Shown here: positions 8,437 to 17,341 of the stretch, one piece after another | Position numbering within the stretch: position 1 is the stretch's first letter | Layout: each line of letters starts with the position of its first letter | NCBI GenBank assembly: GCA_031262405.1 | Contig: JAISHS010000035.1 | Span: 35,094 to 99,093, forward strand | Reading direction: 5' to 3' | DNA from: Oscillospiraceae bacterium | Lineage (GTDB): Bacteria > Bacillota > Clostridia > Oscillospirales > Oscillospiraceae | Length of the DNA stretch: 64,000 nucleotides | Translations under genes and position numbers: made by a program | Notes under the pieces: model-generated | The model's database searches: none | The model's input: only the letters and a program-made list of their open reading frames with translations | What the model was told of the DNA's origin: nothing

Positions 8437-9126
8437 TTAGTCATATAGTCCCGCGCGGTCGTTGATGACCAGCAGCCGGAGCATAGTGTCATTGAGCGCT
8501 AAGCCTTCTCCGTTGCCCTCAAGATACTTTTTCTCAACGAGCTTAGCTATCGTCGCCTTGCCCCAGTCCGGGACATCCTCTGTCGTATTATAAATCTTTT
8601 CCATGTCTTCTTCACCTTTCACTTCGGTCTGACCATAGTCTATGTAGGGGCACTTCCCCCAGGTCTGCCAGCCGCGCCCGGAAAGCTTAGTCTTCACTAC
8701 GCCATAGGCGTGGCCGCGCGCCTCGATTACCTCTCCTCCGCCGATATAAACGCCGACGTGTCCCGGCAGATACACCAGCATACCGGGAACGTCCGGCATG
8801 GTGCTTATCGCGCCCTTCTCCTCGGAGAGCTGATACATCCCCGCCTCGTTTACGTCCGGCACTGAATTCGACGCATACTTGGGCTCAGACTCCGGGGTCT
8901 CGCTCCAGAGATAGCCTTTTATTAGTCCGATGCAGTCGTGCACCTTCTGCCCATATTGCGAGGGAAAGTCAGAGGCGGTGTAATAGCCCCCAAGTCTCTG
9001 CTTGTTATAATTATATATTGAAGCGGTCGCGACCTGACCGAAGGTACCCATCCAGTAAGGCCGCCCGAGCTGCGCCTCACAATAAGCGATCAGACCCGCC
9101 GCGCTTTTACCATTTACAATTGCCAT
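8437..9126 (-). CDS. Phage-type NlpC/P60 endolysin
   Basis: The 229-residue protein opens with an NlpC/P60-like cysteine peptidase domain. The nucleophile is in HDCIGLIKGYL (Cys about 65) and the histidine in GHVGVYIGGGEVIEARGH (about 122-139). A linker with an acidic run leads to a C-terminal domain of about 60 residues (from VPDWGKATIAKLVEKKYLEG) that resembles a short cell-wall-binding repeat. There is no signal peptide, as expected for a lysin released through a holin. The holin-like gene lies immediately upstream, with only five bases between them and the ribosome site inside its end. No other phage structural genes are nearby. Confidence 0.85.
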   Translation of the reverse strand: MAIVNGKSAAGLIAYCEAQLGRPYWMGTFGQVATASIYNYNKQRLGGYYTASDFPSQYGQKVHDCIGLIKGYLWSETPESEPKYASNSVPDVNEAGMYQLSEEKGAISTMPDVPGMLVYLPGHVGVYIGGGEVIEARGHAYGVVKTKLSGRGWQTWGKCPYIDYGQTEVKGEEDMEKIYNTTEDVPDWGKATIAKLVEKKYLEGNGEGLALNDTMLRLLVINDRAGLYD

Positions 9127-9131
9127 ATTTT

Positions 9132-9404
9132 CTATTTTGTTCCTCCTGATTTAAGTTGTTTATATATCTGGTTTACGCCGGTCGCCGCTAAGCCCGAGAT
9201 TATTCCGACAGCTATCGCGGTCAGAATGTCTGAGGCGGGAAAATCCGCCATGACAGCTCTCCCGAGGGCGCCCAGCGCCCCGCCCAGGGCTCCGCAGATA
9301 ACGGGAAGCCACTTGTTATTCAGGCTCGTTGCCTTAACGGCCTGCGCCGCCAGATAACAGATTACGGTTATTGACGCCACGCTTGTTAGTCCCAGAATGT
9401 CCAT
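9132..9404 (-). CDS. Holin-like small membrane protein
   Basis: This 90-residue protein has an N-terminal hydrophobic segment (residues 4-25) and a second (about 62-80) separated by a glycine-rich stretch, with a lysine-rich C-terminal tail (QIYKQLKSGGTK). Its size, topology and position just before an endolysin are those of phage holins, which permeabilise the membrane to let the lysin out. A clean GGAG ribosome site is present. It could instead be a general small membrane protein, but the gene order strongly favours a holin. Confidence 0.72.
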   Translation of the reverse strand: MDILGLTSVASITVICYLAAQAVKATSLNNKWLPVICGALGGALGALGRAVMADFPASDILTAIAVGIISGLAATGVNQIYKQLKSGGTK

Positions 9405-9454
9405 TTTTGTCTCCTAAGTTTCTTATATTGATATATGATAGAAATATCGGTTCA

Positions 9455-9790
9455 TCAGATATCGGCTTTATACATCTTATCCGCAACTGTGCTGTTGACA
9501 AAGGCCCAATATTTCTCATGAGCTGATTTTGCCGCCTCCCGCGCTTCGAGCATCGTGTCGTGCAACGCTTCATTCTCCAACGTCAGCGAGGTTGTGAGGC
9601 TCAGCTTGTAAGCGGCGTTCATCAGATTCATTGAAAGCGTCAACTCCTCCGCTCTCTCTCTGGCGCGGCTCTCGTTTTCCGCGTCGTGTTTCTTGTGGCG
9701 GCGCAAGTCACGGGCAAAAAACCCCGAGAGCACCGCCACAATAATCGCCGTACCGGCGCTCAGGATTGCGTTTAAATCAAGTCCACCCAA
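9455..9790 (-). CDS. Phage-type membrane-anchored coiled-coil protein
   Basis: The 111-residue protein has one N-terminal transmembrane segment (residues 9-26, ILSAGTAIIVAVLSGFF). After it comes a charged amphipathic helix (RRHKKHDAENESRARERAEE) and a second helical region. Such proteins often sit first in phage lysis cassettes and may regulate the holin. It uses a TTG start preceded by AAAGGCGGTG. It heads a three-gene minus-strand unit with the holin-like and endolysin genes. Specific function is unknown. Confidence 0.6.
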   Translation of the reverse strand: MGGLDLNAILSAGTAIIVAVLSGFFARDLRRHKKHDAENESRARERAEELTLSMNLMNAAYKLSLTTSLTLENEALHDTMLEAREAAKSAHEKYWAFVNSTVADKMYKADI

Positions 9791-9963
9791 TTAAATTTTC
9801 ACCGCCTTTCTATACGTTCTTATTCAGAGCGTCCTACCCATTATATGAAAAACCCTCGCCTCCGGTACGTTTTTTCGGGGGCGTTCGGGGCGGCTAAACT
9901 CTAACTAAACACGCTCTAAACATGACAGCTGCTAAAATTTTCAATGAATGACGCTTTTGTTAC

Positions 9964-9991
9964 TTCACAAACGGGAAAAACCATGTATAAT
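9964..9991 (+). promoter_or_regulatory. Likely promoter for galactokinase-like gene
   Basis: TTCACA (9964-9969) and TATAAT (9986-9991) are spaced by 16 bases, about 118 bases upstream of the kinase start. The rest of the 9791-10108 gap shows nothing else I recognise. Confidence 0.5.
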
Positions 9992-10108
9992 GATAGCATG
10001 AAAATTTTTTAGTTTCGACGAGCTCTTGTGCTGCAATTTCCTTTCCGGAGACGGGCGCAGCGGATACATAAGCCGGACTAGTTCAGATTGAAAGTGAAAG
10101 ATAATATT

Positions 10109-11392
10109 ATGAATAATCAGCAACTCCAAAACGCAATTGACGTGGGTAACTTTGACAAGCTCTTTAAAGAGCTGTATCCAAGCCGGCATTTGTCGGCGCG
10201 AGCGCGCTATCTTCAAATCGTCGACAGCTTCGTAAGGCAATATGGCCCGAGTGAGGATTTGCGCCTCTTCTCTGTGCCGGGGCGCGTTGAAATAGGCGGC
10301 AACCACACCGACCACCAGCACGGGCACGTCCTTGCGGCGGCTATTACGCTGGACGCCGTCGCGGCGGCGGCAAAGAACGACTCTGACATTATAAGCGTCT
10401 ATTCCGCCGGCTTCGGCGAAATTCGCCTTTCCCTCTCCGATCTCGCCGCCGTACCCAAGGAGCGCGGCAACAACGCGGCGCTGATTCGGGGAATCGCGGC
10501 AAGGTTCCGGCAGCTCGGCTACGAGGCGCAGGGCTTTGACGCCTATATCAGCTCAGACGTGCCTCCCGGCTCCGGAATGTCGCCCTCGGCGGCCTTTGAG
10601 GTACTCATTGCAACCATCATAAACGGGCTGTTTAACGACTCCAAGATACCTCCGGTGACCTTGGCTCAGATCGGAAAATATGCGGAGACTGTATATTACG
10701 GAAAGCCCAACGGACTCATGTATCAGTGCGCCTGTGCCGTGGGCGGCTTCTGCGCTATCGACTTTGAAAATTTTGACGAGCCGGAGGTTGAATTTATCAA
10801 CTGCGACCTAACTGCGCACGGCTACGCGCTGTGTCTGGTAGCCGCCGGGGGCAGCCACGCAAATCTCACAAATGAACACGCCGCTATACCGGCGGAGATG
10901 CGCGGCATTGCGCGGTATTTCAGAAAGGAATTCTTGGGCGAGGTTAGCCGCGCGGAGTTTGAAGCCGCGCTGTATCGGGATTTGCGCATAAGATTTCATG
11001 ATCGGGCTCTGCTCCGTGCGCTGCATTTCTTTGACGAGGACGAGCGGGTTATCTCTCAGATAAGGGCGCTGCGCGAGGGTGATATAAAGGCCTTCCTGCA
11101 ATGCGTGCGCGACTCCGGGCACTCCTCAGCGGAGGTTCTGCAGAACATCTATCCGTCGGGCAACATAAACGAGCGCACGCTCTCTCTGGCGTTTGGCATC
11201 TGCGGAAACATTCTCGGCAGGAACGGCGCTTGGCGCATCAACGGCGAGGGCTTCATCGGCTCTGTGTTGGCAATTGTACCGGTAAATCTTCTCGACAACT
11301 TCCGCGAAAAAATCGAAATCGTATTTGGTCCCGGTCGCTGCTATGTGCTGACGGTGCGTCAGGCGGGCAGCTTCTGCCTGAACAAGGAGTAA
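10109..11392 (+). CDS. GHMP kinase, galactokinase family
   Basis: The 427-residue protein has the three GHMP kinase motifs. Motif 1 is an altered galactokinase signature, PGRVEIGGNHTDHQHG (about residues 60-75). Motif 2 is the phosphate loop PPGSGMSPSAAFE (about 153-165). Motif 3 is a C-terminal glycine-rich segment near RINGEGFIGSVLAIV. Canonical galactokinases read GEHTDYN where this has GGNHTDHQ, so the sugar specificity may differ. GalK phosphorylates galactose at C1. ATG 10109 is preferred over a TTG seven codons upstream, though both ribosome sites are weak. The stop lies four bases before the nucleotidase gene, so the two form an operon. No galT or galE is nearby. Confidence 0.82.
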   Translation: MNNQQLQNAIDVGNFDKLFKELYPSRHLSARARYLQIVDSFVRQYGPSEDLRLFSVPGRVEIGGNHTDHQHGHVLAAAITLDAVAAAAKNDSDIISVYSAGFGEIRLSLSDLAAVPKERGNNAALIRGIAARFRQLGYEAQGFDAYISSDVPPGSGMSPSAAFEVLIATIINGLFNDSKIPPVTLAQIGKYAETVYYGKPNGLMYQCACAVGGFCAIDFENFDEPEVEFINCDLTAHGYALCLVAAGGSHANLTNEHAAIPAEMRGIARYFRKEFLGEVSRAEFEAALYRDLRIRFHDRALLRALHFFDEDERVISQIRALREGDIKAFLQCVRDSGHSSAEVLQNIYPSGNINERTLSLAFGICGNILGRNGAWRINGEGFIGSVLAIVPVNLLDNFREKIEIVFGPGRCYVLTVRQAGSFCLNKE

Positions 11393-11396
11393 GCTA

Positions 11397-13031
11397 ATGA
11401 AAAAGAAGCTGCTGAATCTGCTATTTGTTCTTGCGCTGCTGGGCGTTCTTATCGTGCCTGTCTCCGCCGCCGAGACTCCGGAGGTAGTTATTTTTCACAC
11501 CGGAGACGTCCACGGTTTCTTTGCCGCGGAGGACGGGGTAATCGGGCACGATGTAATCGCCGCGGAGCTTGAGCTCTCAAAAGCCGAGACCCCGGCAAGC
11601 TTCCTCGTGGACACTGGCGACGCTACTCAGGGAAATTTCTTTGTAAACTCTAATCTCGGCGAGGCCGCCATAGACATAATGAACGCCGCAGGGTATGACG
11701 CCATGGCGCTCGGCAACCACGATCTTGACTTTGAGTGGAGCCGCGTTTTGGACTTTGCCGCGCTGGCGGACTTTCCGCTGCTGACCCAGAGCAGCGTAAT
11801 CGACAGCGACACGGCGATTGAGCCCGGCGTAATCATAGAGCGCGGCGGCTATAAGGTCGGCTTTTTCGGCATTACGACGCCGGAGACCAAGCAGATCAGC
11901 AACGGCGGCTTTGACCGCAGCTTCGGCACACTTGACGAGCTCATTGAATATTCCACTCAAACGGCAGCCAACCTTCGCGCACAGGGCGCCGAGCTTGTAA
12001 TCTGCCTCTCCCACATGGGGGTCTTTCCCGCGAGCGGCGACGCCTCCTTCGGAACCAGCTATGATCTCAGCTCCGGCGCGGAGGGCATAGACCTCATCAT
12101 CGACGGCCACAGCCACACTCCGCTCGATGAGATTATCAACAAGGACGGGGAAATTCCCATCGCCTCCGCCGGTTCAAACGGAGAATTTCTCGGCGTCGTG
12201 GAGTTCTATGACGAGGGCGGGGTCCTAAAGCCCAGAGCATATTCGCTTACCAAGGACTCGCTTGCCGGTACTGCTCCCGACGCGTCTGTCACCGCCGTCA
12301 TCGACAAGTGGCTTCAGGCGGAGGAGGCGGCGGGGGGCGAAATCGTCGCGAATAACCCCGTCGCTCTGGAGCATGACGAAACTACTGTCCGCACAAGAGA
12401 AACTCCCATCGGAAACCTCATAGCGGACGCTCTCAGGGAATCGGCCGGGGCCGAAGTGGCTCTGCTAAACGGCGGCAATATCAACGCTCCGCTTCCGGAG
12501 GGCGCCGTCACGCGCGGGCAGATAAACGATATACTTCCGTATTCAAACCAAATGCTTCTCGCGGCGGTGACAGGCTCAGTTCTCCGCGAAGCTCTGGAGC
12601 ACAGCGTGTCCGTCTATCCGCAGGCGCAGGGCGGCTTCATGCAGGTCTCGGGGCTGAAATTTATCTTTGATCCGGCAAAGCCCGCCGGAGAGCGAATCCT
12701 CTACATCGAGGTCGGCGGAAAAAGGCTTGAAGACACAAGAGAATATACCCTCACCACAAACGACTTTATAGCCAGCGGCGGCGACGGCTACACCATGCTG
12801 ACAGGGCCTTTCGAGTCGGCTCAGATCGTGGGCACCGACATGGCGGGCATTTTAGCCTCCTATATCTCGGCGCATCCGGAGGGCTTGGATATGGAAATCG
12901 AGGGGCGTATAGTAATGGACGACAAGGTTCCGGGCAGCGACAACGTGATAATAATCGGAATCTACGTCGTCGGAGGGCTCTCTCTCGCGGCGCTCATCTG
13001 GATATTTATAAAGAAAAAGTCCGTGAAGTAG
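11397..13031 (+). CDS. Cell-surface 5'-nucleotidase/UshA-type metallophosphatase
   Basis: This 544-residue exported protein has a signal peptide (residues 1-25). An N-terminal calcineurin-like metallophosphatase domain carries GDVHG, GNHDLDFEW and a later GHSHT. A C-terminal 5'-nucleotidase substrate domain carries NGGNINAPL and the typical SGLKFIFDP..GGDGYTML pattern. The C terminus is one membrane helix and a lysine tail (about residues 518-544), anchoring it outside the cell. The enzymes hydrolyse nucleotides or other phosphoesters. Co-transcription with a galactokinase-like gene is unusual and may point to salvage of a nucleotide sugar or sugar phosphate. The ribosome site AAGGAG overlaps the upstream stop. 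Confidence 0.9.
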   Translation: MKKKLLNLLFVLALLGVLIVPVSAAETPEVVIFHTGDVHGFFAAEDGVIGHDVIAAELELSKAETPASFLVDTGDATQGNFFVNSNLGEAAIDIMNAAGYDAMALGNHDLDFEWSRVLDFAALADFPLLTQSSVIDSDTAIEPGVIIERGGYKVGFFGITTPETKQISNGGFDRSFGTLDELIEYSTQTAANLRAQGAELVICLSHMGVFPASGDASFGTSYDLSSGAEGIDLIIDGHSHTPLDEIINKDGEIPIASAGSNGEFLGVVEFYDEGGVLKPRAYSLTKDSLAGTAPDASVTAVIDKWLQAEEAAGGEIVANNPVALEHDETTVRTRETPIGNLIADALRESAGAEVALLNGGNINAPLPEGAVTRGQINDILPYSNQMLLAAVTGSVLREALEHSVSVYPQAQGGFMQVSGLKFIFDPAKPAGERILYIEVGGKRLEDTREYTLTTNDFIASGGDGYTMLTGPFESAQIVGTDMAGILASYISAHPEGLDMEIEGRIVMDDKVPGSDNVIIIGIYVVGGLSLAALIWIFIKKKSVK

Positions 13032-13115
13032 CTCTCTTTTAAAAACGTGTTGCCCCGCAGCTTAATTGGTGTTATTTAAATATCTAATAAATAGCAAACG
13101 GAAGGATAAACATTT

Positions 13116-13910
13116 ATGAAGACCAAAACAATTACCATTCTCTTGGCAATGGCTCTGCTCTTAACGCTGACGGCCTGCGGCGGCGGCGCGGCGGATACCT
13201 CGTCCTACACCAGCGTAGATCAGTTTGAAGGCGAAGTCGGATTCATTGAAGGACCGAGCACCGTCACTGTGGACGGAATCAACCAAATGATGGGCACTAA
13301 ATTTGAAAGCGTCAGCCTCTATCCCACATATAACGAGGCTCTGCTTGCGCTCAAGGCCGATCGGGTTACTGCCGTAGCTGTGGGCAAGCCTCAGGGAGAG
13401 TACTCGGCGTCGACAGACAGTTCTTTGAGATTTATTTCTGGAAAGGCACAGAATCCGCTGCAGATAAGTATGCTCACGAGAAGCGACGAAGCTGAGCTTT
13501 TGGGGCAGATTAACTCAGCGCTTGCCGAGCTTAAGGACAGCGGAGAGCTGGAAGCGCTGAACGAAAAGTATGTTGAAAATATCACTGTCGACGGCGCGGC
13601 TCTCCCGTCCGTGATTCAAGGGGCGCAGATGATAACTGTCGGCGTGTCCGGCGACAACCCGCCCTTCGACTATATTTCGGCGGCCGGTGACCCCAGCGGC
13701 TATAATGTCGCCCTTATGGGCGCGATAGCCGAAATCGCCGGCTTCAACGTGGAGTTTGTGACGATTCCGTTCTCCGCTAAGTTTGCCGCGCTCACCTCGG
13801 AGCGGATCGACGTGTTCTTCTTCCACGGCGGCTATTTCTCAAGCGAGGGCATTGTCGCGACGGACGTCTATTATGAAAATATGACTAACGGTCTTTTGGT
13901 TAAAAAATGA
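13116..13910 (+). CDS. Lipoprotein solute-binding protein (family 3), apparently circularly permuted
   Basis: This 264-residue protein has a lipoprotein signal with lipobox LTAC (Cys about 21). The binding-protein halves appear in reversed order. Residues of about 35-150 match the usual second lobe and C-terminal tail (EVGFIEGPS, then ALLALKADRVTAVAVG and INSALAELKDSGELEALNEKY). Residues of about 170-264 match the usual N-terminal first lobe (ITVGVSGDNPPFDYISAAGD, SGYNVALM, AALTSERIDVFF), which normally follows the signal peptide. One full domain is therefore present, but permuted. Family 3 proteins deliver polar amino acids to ABC permeases, and the matching permease follows directly. Assignment to the family is firm; the permutation is from motif order only. 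Confidence 0.85.
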   Translation: MKTKTITILLAMALLLTLTACGGGAADTSSYTSVDQFEGEVGFIEGPSTVTVDGINQMMGTKFESVSLYPTYNEALLALKADRVTAVAVGKPQGEYSASTDSSLRFISGKAQNPLQISMLTRSDEAELLGQINSALAELKDSGELEALNEKYVENITVDGAALPSVIQGAQMITVGVSGDNPPFDYISAAGDPSGYNVALMGAIAEIAGFNVEFVTIPFSAKFAALTSERIDVFFFHGGYFSSEGIVATDVYYENMTNGLLVKK

Positions 13911-13921
13911 GGTAAGCGGCA

Positions 13922-14581
13922 ATGGACTGGAGCTTCTACTATGAAAACTTCATAGCGGACGGCGCATGGAAGCCCTTTGCAAGCGGGCTTGGAACAACCG
14001 TCCTCATAACAGTTTCGGCTCTGCTTTTGGGCACGCTTTTGGGCGCGCTTCTCTGCGCTATGGCGAGGGCGCGTTACGGTGTTCTGCGGGGCTTTTCCCG
14101 CTGGTATACGCTGCTCGTTCGGGGCACTCCCGTGCTGCTGTTGCTCATGCTGTTCTACTATGTAATTCTGGCTCCGCTGAAGACAGACGCTCTCATAACG
14201 GCGTTCATCGCCTTCGGGCTGAACTCGGCGGCTCACATCGGTCAGATCATGCAGTCGGGTCTGTCCGGCGTAGACCCCGTGGAGATCGACGCCGCGCGCA
14301 GTCTGGGCTTCTCGAAATCCGGGGTGTTTTTTCTGGTACAGCTGCCCCAGGCGGTGCGAATTGCAAAGCCCGTGTATCAAAACGCCATTATAAATCTCCT
14401 TCAGTGGACGAGTGTCGTCGGCTACGTCTCCATAACGGATCTGACGCGAGTCGTCAACAACATGGGCGCGCGCACCGGACGACCCTTCGTCGCCCTCGCC
14501 GTGGGCATTATCATCTATCTGCTCCTAGCTTGGTTTGTTCACCTGCTGTTCAACGCCCGCGAGAAGAAAAAAGTCCCGTAA
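13922..14581 (+). CDS. Amino-acid ABC transporter permease (HisM/GlnP family)
   Basis: The 219-residue protein has about five membrane helices and the family's EAA loop, seen as DPVEIDAARSLGFSKSGVFF (about residues 119-138), which contacts the ATPase. An early VRGTPVLLLLMLFYY stretch (about 64-78) is also typical. It sits 11 bases after the binding-protein gene and has a plausible GAGGTAAG ribosome site. No ATP-binding subunit gene follows: the unit ends in a strong terminator. It must borrow an ATPase encoded elsewhere or have lost its own. Confidence 0.92.
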   Translation: MDWSFYYENFIADGAWKPFASGLGTTVLITVSALLLGTLLGALLCAMARARYGVLRGFSRWYTLLVRGTPVLLLLMLFYYVILAPLKTDALITAFIAFGLNSAAHIGQIMQSGLSGVDPVEIDAARSLGFSKSGVFFLVQLPQAVRIAKPVYQNAIINLLQWTSVVGYVSITDLTRVVNNMGARTGRPFVALAVGIIIYLLLAWFVHLLFNAREKKKVP

Positions 14582-14614
14582 CCGCCTCGGCGTCAGCTGA
14601 CACTTTAACCATAA

Positions 14615-14664
14615 AAAGGAACACCCAATAAGAATTCGCGCGAATTCTTATTGGGTGTTCCTTT
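14615..14664. terminator. 50-bp perfect palindrome, bidirectional terminator
   Basis: Positions 14615-14664 are a perfect palindrome centred at 14639/14640, between the convergent permease and chemoreceptor genes. On the minus strand it is followed by a run of T, as expected of a rho-independent terminator; the plus side has only a short CTTTC. It probably serves both. Confidence 0.85.
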
Positions 14665-14678
14665 CTATGTACCAGCCC

Positions 14679-15986
14679 TCACGGCAACAAATTTGTCGTC
14701 GTCTTCAGCTTAAACTGCGAGATGCGCCCTTGCAGTATCGTGGATTGACTGTTCAATTCCTGGGCAGAGGCCGCGCTCTCCTGACTCGTCGCGGAGTTCT
14801 TCTGAACCACCTGCGAAACCTGACCGATACCCTCGTCAATTTGAGAAATCGCGAGACTTTGCTCCTCGGACGAGCGCGCGATAACGCCAATCAGCTGGGC
14901 GGATTTGTTGATTCCTTCAACCATCTCGTTGAGCGATGTGGCGGTCTGCTCGGCAATGCTCATACCAAGCTGAGCCTTTTTCATCGAGTTTTCTATGAGC
15001 GAGCCGGTCTCCTTTGCTGCGTCCGCCGATTTTGAGGCAAGCGAGCGAACCTCTTCCGCAACGACCGCAAAACCCTTTCCGGCCTCGCCCGCACGCGCCG
15101 CCTCGACGGCGGCATTGAGCGCGAGGATATTCGTCTGGAAGGCGATATCGTCAATAACCTTGATAATCTTGCTGATATTGCGAGAGGCTTCGTTTATGTC
15201 CTCCACCGCGGTGGTGAGCTGGTGCATAAGCTCGTTGCCCTTTTCAACGTTGTCCATAACGCTCTTCGAGAGCTCTGCCGCGTCCCGCGCAAGATTGGTG
15301 CTCTCCAAGGTCTTACCGGCAATTTCAGTGATGGAGGACGAGAGCTGCTCGACCGTTGACGCCTGCTCGTTGGAGGCTTGCGCCAGTGACTGCGATATAT
15401 CGTTAATCTGATCCGCGCCGCCCTTGACCTCCCGCGTGACGCCGGTAATGTCCGTGAGAACGCGGTTGAGATCCTCAAGCACTTCTATAATAGAATTTCC
15501 GATCAAGTCGCCCTCGCCGAGCGTCTTTGCCTCCACGGTGAAGTCGCCCTGCGCTATCTTCTCCAGCAGCAGGGCTATCCCCTCAAAACGCCGCACCATA
15601 TCGTTGAGCGCGGCAAAGGCCGTACCCGTCTCATCCTTCGCGCTTGCCATCTTTCTGGCAATGACCCAGCTCTCCTCGGGAAACTGCACCTGACCGTTAT
15701 AGGCCACAACCTTAATAAACGCCGTAAGCATGTCCACCGGCGTTACAATGCTCTTGCCCAGCCTTAAGCCGATGATAATCAAGGCCGCAATAGAGAGCAC
15801 CGCCACACCGAGCGTCCCGAACTGCAACGCCATAAAGGCGTCTATCCCAAATACCGTCACACCGTCGGCTGCGGCGCCGAGCTGCAGCTTCGCCTCCGAA
15901 ACAAAGAAAAACACAAAGGCGCAGATTACCGCCAGCATAGCAGACGCGCCGACGCCGAAAAACAAGACCTTTTTCTTGATACTCAT
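14679..15986 (-). CDS. Methyl-accepting chemotaxis protein
   Basis: This 435-residue receptor has an N-terminal membrane segment (residues 5-27), a short extracytoplasmic part and a second membrane segment (about 47-70). A HAMP-like region and a C-terminal signalling domain follow. The hairpin tip is recognisable in [20 protein letters not shown] and [13 protein letters not shown]. The sensor region is very short, so it may read membrane state or cytoplasmic cues rather than bind a ligand outside. ATG 15986 has a GGAAGG site; an ATG six codons upstream is less well placed. No other chemotaxis or flagellar genes are in the window. Confidence 0.93.
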   Translation of the reverse strand: MSIKKKVLFFGVGASAMLAVICAFVFFFVSEAKLQLGAAADGVTVFGIDAFMALQFGTLGVAVLSIAALIIIGLRLGKSIVTPVDMLTAFIKVVAYNGQVQFPEESWVIARKMASAKDETGTAFAALNDMVRRFEGIALLLEKIAQGDFTVEAKTLGEGDLIGNSIIEVLEDLNRVLTDITGVTREVKGGADQINDISQSLAQASNEQASTVEQLSSSITEIAGKTLESTNLARDAAELSKSVMDNVEKGNELMHQLTTAVEDINEASRNISKIIKVIDDIAFQTNILALNAAVEAARAGEAGKGFAVVAEEVRSLASKSADAAKETGSLIENSMKKAQLGMSIAEQTATSLNEMVEGINKSAQLIGVIARSSEEQSLAISQIDEGIGQVSQVVQKNSATSQESAASAQELNSQSTILQGRISQFKLKTTTNLLP

Positions 15987-16136
15987 AAGCCCTTCCCACC
16001 CCAATCTTTGTTAATTTTGTAACAGTTATATCTGTTCTACTATAATTATACCAACTTTTGGGGGTATGTCAATCGGTATTTTGTTCAATAAGCGCCAAAT
16101 TCTTTGGACGTTATGGCTAAATCACTCTAAGCACGA

Positions 16137-16166
16137 AGGAGTCGAACCCTTGCCGGTTCGACTCCT
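16137..16166. terminator. 12-bp hairpin after mtnA
   Basis: AGGAGTCGAACC (16137-16148) pairs with 16155-16166 across a six-base loop, nine bases past the mtnA stop on the minus strand. U-rich sequence is weak. The arms look like a tRNA T-arm, which I take as chance. Confidence 0.5.
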
Positions 16167-16174
16167 CATGGCTT

Positions 16175-17257
16175 TCAAAAGCTCTCTTCCCGCTTCCTCT
16201 CAAAAATCTCCTTCAGGCTCTCGTTATAGGGCGCGCGCGCGATGCCGTATTCGGTGATGATTGCGGTAACGAGCTCATTGTCAGCAAAGTCAAAGGCGGG
16301 GTTATAGACCTTCACGCCCTCCGGCGCCATGCGCTGTTTGTACCACATCTGAGTCACTTCCTCGGCGGGACGCTCCTCAATCGGGATGTCCTTTCCGGAG
16401 GGGGTGTTCATGTCGATAGACGACGTCGGCGCGACTACATAGAAGGGAATCCCGTAGAACTTGGCGAGAATCGCAAGAGCCGAGGTGCCAATCTTATTGC
16501 AGGCGTCGCCATTGGCGGCAACGCGGTCGCTGCCGACGAAAACCGCCTGAACCCAGCCGTTTTTCATGACCTGAGACGCCATATTGTCGCAGATCACCGT
16601 GGTGTCAACCCCGCTCGAGTGCAGCTCAAAGGCGGACAGCCGCGCCCCCTGCAGCAGCGGTCTCGTCTCGTCCGTGAACACCTTAAATTTATAGCCCCGC
16701 TCGTGCCCGAGATGAATCGGCGCGAGAGCCGTGCCGTATTTCACGGCGGCGAGCTGTCCGGCGTTGCAGTGGGTCAAAATCCCGTCGCCGTCGTGAATTA
16801 GGGTCAGGCCGTATTCGCCCATCGCCCTGCAAACCCTAATATCCTCTTCCTTTATCTTGACCGCCTCGTCGCGAAGCAGCGTCTTAATTTCGGCAACCGA
16901 CTTGTCGGCGTTGTCCGTCACAAGCTTCTCCATCCGGTCAAGCGCCCAGAAGAGATTCACAGCCGTCGGTCGCGCGGAGGCGAGATAGTCCTTCGCCGCC
17001 TTAAACTGCGCATAGAAGCTCTCGTAATCGTCAGTCTCAATGTCCTTCGCCGCCAGATAAATCCCGATTGCCGCCGCAACGCCGATAGCCGGCGCGCCGC
17101 GCACTCGAAGCAGATAGATAGCGTCCCAGATGTCCGCCTGTCTGGTCAGCGAGAGAAGCTCCACCGTATCGGGCAGCTTCGTCTGGTCAATTATGACCAG
17201 CGCGCCGGCTTCCTCGTCCATCGTGACGGTCTCAAGGTTCATTATATTTTCACTCAT
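16175..17257 (-). CDS. mtnA: S-methyl-5-thioribose-1-phosphate isomerase
   Basis: The 360-residue protein is of the eIF2B-like isomerase family. It has [13 protein letters not shown] (about residues 47-59), [16 protein letters not shown] (about 162-177) with the catalytic cysteine, and a later [18 protein letters not shown] with the conserved aspartate. MtnA converts methylthioribose-1-phosphate to the ribulose form in 5'-methylthioadenosine salvage; related enzymes act on 5-deoxyribose-1-phosphate. ATG 17257 is chosen because GGAG lies 11 bases upstream; a longer frame adds 16 unsupported residues. Neighbouring mtn genes are absent, but an SAH/MTA deaminase gene is at 33.7 kb. Confidence 0.92.
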   Translation of the reverse strand: MSENIMNLETVTMDEEAGALVIIDQTKLPDTVELLSLTRQADIWDAIYLLRVRGAPAIGVAAAIGIYLAAKDIETDDYESFYAQFKAAKDYLASARPTAVNLFWALDRMEKLVTDNADKSVAEIKTLLRDEAVKIKEEDIRVCRAMGEYGLTLIHDGDGILTHCNAGQLAAVKYGTALAPIHLGHERGYKFKVFTDETRPLLQGARLSAFELHSSGVDTTVICDNMASQVMKNGWVQAVFVGSDRVAANGDACNKIGTSALAILAKFYGIPFYVVAPTSSIDMNTPSGKDIPIEERPAEEVTQMWYKQRMAPEGVKVYNPAFDFADNELVTAIITEYGIARAPYNESLKEIFERKREESF

Positions 17258-17341
17258 AGAAGTCAAATCTCCATTTTCAAAGGAAAGGTTTTGTGTTACA
17301 ATCACTGTAATTGTAATTTCTTTTCAGGGGGGCTTGTTTAT

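Noticed and set aside
16137-16166. A tRNA remnant after mtnA
   Set aside because: Only the T-arm-like GGTTCGACTCC resembles a tRNA; no acceptor, D or anticodon arms can be drawn, and it forms a simple hairpin.
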